NCBI RefSeq assembly: GCF_921293095.1
Contig: NC_060256.1
Coordinates: forward strand, 90,117,851-90,181,850
Direction of reading: 5' to 3'
DNA from: Ischnura elegans
Taxonomy: Eukaryota; Arthropoda; Insecta; Odonata; Coenagrionidae
DNA: 64,000 nt
In this document: in pieces, positions 56,560 through 64,000 of the stretch
Layout of the letters: every line of letters starts with the position of its first letter
How positions within the stretch are numbered: position 1 is the stretch's first letter
Notes under the pieces: model-generated
What the model saw: the letters and a program-made list of their open reading frames with translations, nothing else
Database searches by the model: none
Told to the model about the DNA's origin: nothing
Position numbers and translations under genes: made by a program

Positions 56560-59500
56560 ATTAAAATGGCTCGATTCAATAGCGTAAGAGTGAATCGTAG
56601 GGAATGTCTATGAAGGAACTGTATTTTTTTTTGATTGAACGATTGCGGCCAATGGAGTGTGAATGAATGAATTTTTATCGATGCTCTTTGGTAATCTGCA
56701 AGAGAAAGGAAACTAAATTACACATCGCATACTGCTCAGAAGCAATTAAATTGCATTTTAACTGTGTATTCAATATCAGTGATACAAATTATATACATTT
56801 TTAGGTTTTGATGTAATCATAACTGAGCATAATTATTTTTGAAACAGGAATATTTTGCTTTTGCTGTTTAAATACATTAGAGCCTTATTCCCTTTTTCCC
56901 ATCAACCGATATTCATACTTTTTACGAAGTAAAGTAGTCAAGTTATTCGTCGATACGCGATGCAATTTGCACATTCGTCCAAACTCGTGATTTTGATTGT
57001 GTCCAATTAATATTATATGCCATAATTAGGTCCATTAAGAGCGACATGAAGAACCTTTTCTCTGAACCCTTGAATGTCATTACTCAAAATCGCTCGATCC
57101 GGCTACTAAAAATTTACCGAAATACCCGCCACTAGGTGAAAGAAAATTAAAATGCGTGGGCTACTCCACAGGAAGCGTTGGAAAGAGCGTGGTACCGCAA
57201 GGAGCGTGGCTTGCTCCATTGTTGTGATTTTTTCCTCTTTTTCCAGCTCTTGTTGGCCTAGAGTCAGTCTCTCTCCAGTGAACTATTGATCGCTTGCTTA
57301 AATGGACTGGCGGGAGAAATTCAGGTCTTGTGTTCAAGTTCAACTTTGTTTGCAGGCGAAACCTTCCCGTTTTGCTGATGGGTCTGCAATTGAGCGTGAT
57401 TTTTGCCAATCTAACTAGATCTTCAATCAATTACATATAAGATCTAAAAAGACCTAGGCCTCATGCATATCGGTGCAGAGAATTTTCTGGTCCAATTTTC
57501 CACATCCGTACCAAAAACGCTGAGACTGCGCGAGCCTGTGTTCTTTCGTGAAATCCTTCGTCTGTAGTGCAAATGATTGCTTTGTGCAGTGGTGACTAGA
57601 ATTTTGCTTAGTTAAACAGCATCGAGGTTAGATAAAACCATGATCAAAGCATGGAGAACGCGTACTGCTCTTAAATATTTGGTGGCTCTTGCCCATATAA
57701 GAAAAATTCGAGGAATTTTTGCTAGTGATTATTTTAAGTACTTATTTTAACTCGGGAGCTGTGATTTTTCTTTTGTTCGGGAGTTTGATTCTTGAACGTT
57801 ATACCTATGGAAATAAAAATTCAATCACAGCATCGGAGAATCCTTGAAATAATTGTTGAGGGAAGTAATAATTGCGAAAGGATTAAGATTATATGATGCA
57901 TAGCAGTGTTGATTTAAGTGCCTTAATTAAGGTTGGTCCGTGAGTAGTTTGCTGAGAAGAAATTTGTCTTTGGAAAGGAAATGTGTCTTCAAGAAAGAGG
58001 TTTAAATGAAAATACTGTTACTTAATAGCTGTGAAATTCCCTCTCAAAATGTCGGATATAAACTTACTTAACGCCAAAATCCCGTGGAGCAATACAGTAA
58101 TGAAGCCAGCTCTTTTTATTTAGGCAACACTTTTGAAGATGCTGAAACATTAAAAAAAACATCTCATCGTTGAAAAACACTAAGTAATATTTTAGTTAAA
58201 TATTATGGCCTGAATTAACTTGAAAACTAAGCCATAATAGCTGCTTGTCTGATCCAAATTTCTTGTACAGCTCTTACATACGGTTCGTCAAAAGTATGTT
58301 CTTGGCAATTAAACAACAAAACTTGGCATCGCTGATAGCTTACAATTGAAGTTGTAGATAATATTAATTTGGTTTGGAGTAGTTATATTTGGAGTAGGTA
58401 TATTTGAGAAAAGTTTATTAACAATTTTTTAACATTAAATGATAACACTAATAGGAAAAGGAATTTAATCTTTTTGTACTCGTTCAATAAGTCACGAAAA
58501 GCCATAGATTTAAAATAAGCCATACAATATGGGTAGAAGAAAATTTGGTGGTGAGCATGAAGGAATTACATGATTCAAGGGACTTTTTCGCAAAAAATGT
58601 GAAAAAATTGAAAAGCGCGTAAAACGCAGAATTGTTTTCTGGAATTGGTCTTGGGAGACTCACTTTGATATGAATATAGACCCATTCAGAAATTTTTATG
58701 GAATCTGGGACCTTTAATGGCGAAAGTTTGGTGAATTGAGGTGGAAATGGTGTGGATTCCTTTGCAGGATAAATTATTTAGGGAGATTAGGGAGGAACTA
58801 TTTCTGGGAATTGTACAATCATGTTTGGTCCCTGATTATTCCTTTCATTCACAAAAAATTTCACTCGTAAAAAAGTATCTACAACGATGGCTCATATGCG
58901 CACACTTAGCATGTTATAAAGTGATGACATTTTTTGTGTATCGTAGGACAGGATCTCAAAATGACGATGAAAATTCCTCGTTCTATCTATCTGTCACATT
59001 ATACCACTTGGAGGGATGATTGATTCACAAAAAGGTCAAAGATGCTCGCTTGCCTGATATGTTCCCGTCAGATCTCTGAGCCGTTAATGTGATTGTTACC
59101 AAACTCTTATGTTTTGCAATTTGTATTAGTTTTCCGTGTTTCCATCGCCTTCCTTCAATCCTTCCAACTTGCAACGAAAAACAAATCACCAGGTGTGAGA
59201 AGGAAACTTAGGATATTTGTCATTTCGTCTTCCGGCACTATTGTTTCTAAAATGTATTATCGTAATAAATTTTTGCGGAAATCTATATGAACGCCAAAAA
59301 GGAGGATTTGAATGTAATTTGGTGTAACGCTCCTAATGGCGATGAAAGATTCAATTATTGCTACTTTGAGGAAGTCAAACAATGAGACATGGTAGTTCTA
59401 ATTTTTCTGAAGAAAAACATTGTTGAAAAACCAGGGCCCTTTGTGGCTTACTTAAAGGTAAGGGTTTTATTCTCTTGTATTTTTTTGTTGTTAACTATCT

Positions 59501-60314
59501 TTTAAACCTTGTATCAAAACTTCCCTTGGGTTTTTCCTTGTTATTTTGGCTCGATCCCTCATTAGTAAACAGCCCCGGTATTATAAGCCTCGTCTATGCT
59601 CAATTTTTATAGTAGCCTTTCATCTTTAGCGATCGAAAACTTTGTGATTCTTCCTTTCGATCTTTTACTTCATGTGCTCACAGCGGTAGATTAGAATGTA
59701 ATGTGGTAGAACGCGCATAAATTTCAATGGATTTAGAATAAATTGCGTCATAATGGACATTTCACTATAAAGGAGACTTCTGTTTTATCAACTTTTTTTA
59801 CCGTGAATTTTTTTATAATCATTAACTTGTAGCTTTGTTTGGAGTTAACTCTACCCTCACCTACTCGAAAAATTCTTCCAGTTGAATCGCAGATTGAGTG
59901 AAGATATTGGTGTACATTTTTATACGAGGGCATAGTTTAAAAAATCGTGATCAATTATTCTCGTTGTTAGAAATGGAAATGTTATTCTTCTCCTCTTCTG
60001 CAGATATGGAAGATTCCTTGATTTGAAGGAATGGAACACTCTCCGATTTATGGAATTAATATTTTGGCTCAAATAAATCCTTATCTATGAAAAATCCTGT
60101 TCACCCTTATCCGTTGCCTCAATAATCTCAAGAGACCCTTATAGACCATATCTTTCCTGGCTCTTTTCCCTGTGGTCGCTACGCCTGCCTTTCGCTTGTT
60201 TCCCTGAGCTCTCACTTACTGAGTTCATACTTACGCTCTCTGTTAACAGCTGCGGAAATGTTTATTTGCCCCTTATCTCATTATTTGTATCCTCTCCCAC
60301 CAGTTCTTCCACAA
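56560..60314. other. AT-rich stretch without recognised genes
   Basis: Open frames of at most 92 codons (57161-57430 minus, 58741-59019 plus) lack motifs and splice context. No repeats were recognised by eye. Confidence 0.4.
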
Positions 60315-60976
60315 TAGGGTAGTTTCCTAAAATTTTTTTATTGCCTAATTCGAAAAATTATTACTACTCCTGGAGTACGAGTTTCACGCTCTTAGATTTT
60401 TAAATGACGATATCTATTTTTCGCGATTAAATAAAAGTGAAAATTTTCAAGCGCACGAAAACGCGACGGCTAGGTATGAATGATGAGAAAACTCCGTGTG
60501 ACGTCGTTCTGGTTCCCGCTGCCGCAAGTGAGGTGACCTTGGGGCGAGGCTTGAGCGCTGATACGACGTAGGATGCTAGCAGGTAGCTGAGTACACTGCT
60601 AGCTGGTAGCACTTGGCTTAAATAAGGATTATTAATACCTTATCAAGCGAAGAAACTTTCCGACCATAGGCAGTTACAATAGGTGTTATTAGGAGATGTT
60701 TCCCTGAGCTCTGTGCCTCATGCATGCATTGGTAATCTCAGACGATGTAAAACTCCTATCTACTCGTATAGAAACTATGTCCCTGTGACGTCACGTGGAG
60801 TGGCATCGCATGGGCGCCAATCTGGCCTTTTTCAAATGAGGATAAAATTGACCATTGCCATTCGTCTAAACTGTGATTTCTAAAACCAAATAATTTGTAT
60901 ATTATGAATACATTAATGGTGGGTAACGAATCGCAAACAATGTATTTCATTTTCTTTAATGAAGGAAACTACTCTA
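60315..60976 (+). mobile_element. AATAGGG element copy F (full length)
   Basis: Starts AATAGGGTAGTTTCCTAAA and ends GAAGGAAACTACTCTATTG. All family landmarks are present, including TGACGTCACGTGGAGTGG and GCGCACGAAAACGCGACGG. Flanks are unrelated to each other, so no long duplication accompanies this copy. Left AAT and right ATT would restore AATT on removal. Confidence 0.87.
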
Positions 60977-62380
60977 TTGCTCCTATTCGTCGATGACTGC
61001 ATCGTCGCCGGATTTATTACATTCACCCGTTCGTAAAGAGGAATAAAATCAATCCGTACGGGAGTAGCCTACGTAGGAGTAAATTAAAACTTGATTTTTG
61101 CATTGGTTTCGACATTTTTAACATTCGAGAGCAGCAATGCAAGGGAATTAAGGTAGAAGCACACATTTCGAGATCTCTTCGGGATACCTTACTTATTCGA
61201 ACCGAGCCTGGTGTTCGTATCTTATATTCATTAGCTTATTTTATATCTAATTAGTCACAGCTTACAACGGGTAGCAATAGCTACTAATTTGAAAGCAAGA
61301 CATTTAGGACACATTCGGGTTACCTACTTCCTCGATTTTATCCTTGCATCTTGGTCGCTGAAGTATAGCTCTAATTTTATTTAATCAGTTAATCTATAAC
61401 TGATTTATTACAGATTTCAAATATGGATAATCGATTACGCAGCAGGTTCATTCAGCCAAAGAGTATACTTATTTCCATATCAAGCACTTACGTGCATGAG
61501 CAGTATAGTAACCCTCATCTGTGTCTGTTAAGATAATTTTTATGCTTGTAGATTGTGTGAATTTTCTTCTGTAAGCATTTATAATATTTATTTCTCCAAA
61601 CTCATCGACATATTTCTGCCCCTCATTCTTTTTTCCTTATCATCTTTCTCTTCAGGGGTTAAACTTTCGGCTATCTGAGAAGTCACTTTTGCAGCCAAAA
61701 ATCGATTTTATGATTTTTTTATTGTGCGTCATGGCTTTCATCACAAAGAAAATTTATTAATTCATTGTTAAATAACTTAATTTTTTACCTTTCGCCTAAA
61801 TGTAAGATTAATCCGAGCATCAAGGCCAGCTGCACCTTAACTCCAAAATCGATTTCTCTCTCTCGAAAATGCAATTGAATTAAATTGTTACGGAATTGAG
61901 ATCATCGATATGTCATTCATATATTTTTTATTTTTTTCCCAATTACATGGCAACCCTCATCTGAATGTATGAGGATCATTGCCATCAGAAATAACTTGAA
62001 TAAATGAAAAATATCAGTGCAAATTATTACACATGGGTAATATGATCATGTGAAAGTAATATATAGGTACCTTCAAACGAAATGATACTTACGATTTTTT
62101 CTCTCTTATTTAATTTTTGTAGCGCCTGATTCATTAACTTGATTGTTAACACGCCCGCGTAATTTGTGAAACGTAATTATTCTGATTTATTCTGTGAATT
62201 ATTAACCTTTTGAATAATTCCAAATTAATTCCGTGGGTTTAAACCACATTAAAGCATCGATTTAATAAAACTAATTTACCACTCCCCTTCCTTTTACCCT
62301 TCATTCTTTTCGTATTCCTTACCCTGTGATTCAATTTTAAGCACTAATTTATAATTCCCAAGAGTCAGAGAAGGCACTAA
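60977..62380. other. AT-rich stretch, nothing recognised
   Basis: No coding, RNA or repeat feature could be supported between element copies F and G. Confidence 0.4.
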
Positions 62381-63046
62381 TAGGGTGGTTTCCTATTATT
62401 TTTTTATTGCCTAAATCGAAAGATTATTACTCCTGGAGTACGTATTTCACGCTATTAGATTTTTAAATGACGATATCTATTTTTCGCGATTAAATGGAAA
62501 GTGAAAATTTTCAAGCAAGTGAAAAAGCGACGGCTAAGTATGAATGCTGGGAAAAGCCTATGTGACGTCATTCTGGTTCCCAGAGCCGCAAAGTGAAGTG
62601 ACCTTGGGGCGAGGATGTGTGTGCCGCTGCGATGCAGGCTACTAGCAGGTAGCGTAGAGTACCCTGCTAGCAGTTGGCGCTTGGCTTAAATAAGGATTAT
62701 TATCACCCTATCAAACGAAGCAAACTTTCCGACCTTAGGCAGTTTTAATAGGTGATTATTAAGAGATTTTTCCCTGAGCTCTGTACCTCATGCATGCATT
62801 GGTAATGTCAGGCCATGTAAAAATCCTATCTACTCGTATAGAAACTAGGTCCCTGTGACGTCACGTGGAGTGGCATCGCATGGACTCCAATCTGGTCTTT
62901 TTCAAATGAGGTTAAAATTGACCGTTGCCATTCTTCTAAACTGGGTTTTCTAAAACCAAATGATTTGTATATTATGAATACACTAATGGTGGGTAAGGAA
63001 TCGCAATCAATGCCTTTCGTTTTATTTGATGAAGGAAACTACCCTA
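62381..63046 (+). mobile_element. AATAGGG element copy G (full length)
   Basis: Starts AATAGGGTGGTTTCCTATT and ends GATGAAGGAAACTACCCTATT. Retains TGACGTCACGTGGAGTGG, TACTCCTGGAGTACG and the TGCATGCAT block. Flanks show no long duplication; removal would restore AATT. Confidence 0.87.
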
Positions 63047-64000
63047 TTATACATGAATATGCTTAGCATTTAAATGTGCCAAAGTTGTAATTAAAGTAAA
63101 AGCATTTGATTATACTCTTGTTAAAAAAGCAAAGTAAATACCTTATACATCGGTGTTCCGTAATACAATTTCTATTGATGTGCTTTTTGAAACATGGGCG
63201 AGTAATATGAAAGCACTTCGTTGTATAAAATAAAAATAACGAAAAATAACAATTTATCAACCCACAAGTTGGATTTTAACAATTGGTTTCAAGTGTTACT
63301 CGATAATGACGTACATTTTGAAACCTTAATCGTGGGAAAGTGAAATTTTGGAGTGAAAGTGTAATTTTCCGCTCTTTTACCATTTTGGCGGATGGCATCG
63401 AAAGCTGGAATTTGAAATGCATGATGTTTTCGACCAATTGTAAACAGTGCTATAAATATTGAAAGAGAAGAATGAGACATTTTTTGGTTTAGAACCAGAG
63501 CTTGAATATCGCTTCTATTTACGCAACCTTCATCATACCCTCGTTTTTCGTAAATATTTTATCTAAAAATGTAAAAAATGATTTCATACATTGATTCATC
63601 AATTTCAACTTGTCACCTTCTTTTGCGGAATGAGCTTTGTGGCTTTCAAATTCCATAGGCAAAAAAAGAGGACATTCGACCGGAGTTGGCCGTCAACGTT
63701 AGTCGTAAATTGCGAAGCCAGCCCAATGTCAGAGATTGATTGCCGTGGACTGATATGGCAGCTCAGAAATCGTTCCACTACGCTCACCTTCTGGTCGCAA
63801 TGCTAAATGATATTTTAAAAGCTAATTCTATTCACTTTCCACGTCCATTCTGGGTGAGAACTTTTCAGAACGGCAGCGGAAGTTGTCATTTGAGTGGGTT
63901 GGAAGCCAGGGGGTACAAGTGATTTCTCTTTTCTGTACAGAGCTAGGCACAGAAATTAGGTGTAGACGAGCGTGCTGCGCCCGCTCCCAGCGGGCTTCCC
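63047..64000. other. Unassigned window end
   Basis: Overlapping short frames at 63591-63922 on both strands lack motifs. The last ~80 bases are GC-rich and could be the edge of a feature beyond the window. Confidence 0.3.

Noticed and set aside
57161-57430. 89-codon minus-strand frame; nearby tRNA-like words
   Set aside because: No recognisable protein motif. The A-box/B-box-like words at 57295-57350 are too degenerate to support a SINE or tRNA.
60200-63160. Long direct duplications around AATAGGG copies F and G
   Set aside because: I compared about 100 bp on each side and saw no match, so the long-duplication pattern is not universal in the family.
1-64000. CRISPR arrays, operons, ribosome binding sites, rho-independent terminators, telomeric repeats
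   Set aside because: No regularly spaced repeats, no gene clusters with bacterial signals and no telomeric arrays were seen; the repeat content is eukaryotic.

Overview
This looks like a noncoding-rich stretch of a eukaryotic, most likely arthropod (insect-like), nuclear genome. It is AT-rich and has no long intact gene, no operons and no prokaryotic signals. It is crowded with decayed mobile elements of metazoan type: Penelope-like retroelements with GIY-YIG domains, RTE/Jockey-like and CR1/L2-like LINE fragments, tRNA-derived SINEs, a Helitron 3' end, and pogo-, Tc1/mariner-, hAT- and Harbinger-type nonautonomous DNA elements. Species cannot be read from the sequence alone.

Layout. 1-2500: AT-rich, nothing supported. 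2500-5420: remnant of a Myb/SANT-like DNA-binding protein gene (minus strand, spliced, broken) with an intronic 33-bp hairpin. 5850-7450: tRNA-like sequence, a 151-bp inverted-repeat element with a hammerhead-like core, two nested MITEs and a tRNA-derived SINE. 7455-10870: two minus-strand LINE fragments, one split by copy A of an element I call AATAGGG (after its terminal repeat). 14218-15456: copy B of that element. 19180-21136: SINE, hAT-type MITE, pogo-type MITE. 24218-24720: Helitron remnant. 25771-26773: deleted Tc1/IS630-like transposon and an 82-bp palindrome. 28291-29950: two Penelope-like tails on opposite strands, one carrying a well-formed hammerhead motif. 32799-33431: an unidentified reading frame with a single stop, possibly an old viral insertion. 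33786-35450: Harbinger-like MITE and a larger inverted-repeat element. 38487-38600: possible SWIM-type protein fragment. 41333-42498: perfect 72-bp palindrome and an inverted-repeat MITE. 43343-49228: AATAGGG copies C, D and E, a CR1-like LINE end and the best coding remnant in the window, a 361-codon Penelope-like RT/GIY-YIG ORF. 49744-50229: two divergent exon-like ORFs, perhaps the only host gene signal. 52240-53646: LINE remnant and a ~290-bp tandem duplication. 56402-56555: another CR1-like tail. 60315-63046: AATAGGG copies F and G.

The most unusual observation concerns the ~660-bp AATAGGG element, present in seven copies. Two copies (A and B), in unrelated contexts and opposite orientation, sit exactly between ungapped direct duplications of host DNA of 107 and 146 bp. 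In both cases the duplicated segment is bounded on the outside by AATT. This looks like very long target-site duplication by a terminal-inverted-repeat element, or repeated insertion at tandem-duplication junctions. In copy A the duplicated segment is a piece of a LINE reading frame that should occur once. Copies D and E share a third flank (~110 bp) in inverted orientation. A second theme is a set of hammerhead-ribozyme-like cores (CTGANGA, stem, GAAAC, GTH) in and around Penelope-like tails and palindromic elements.
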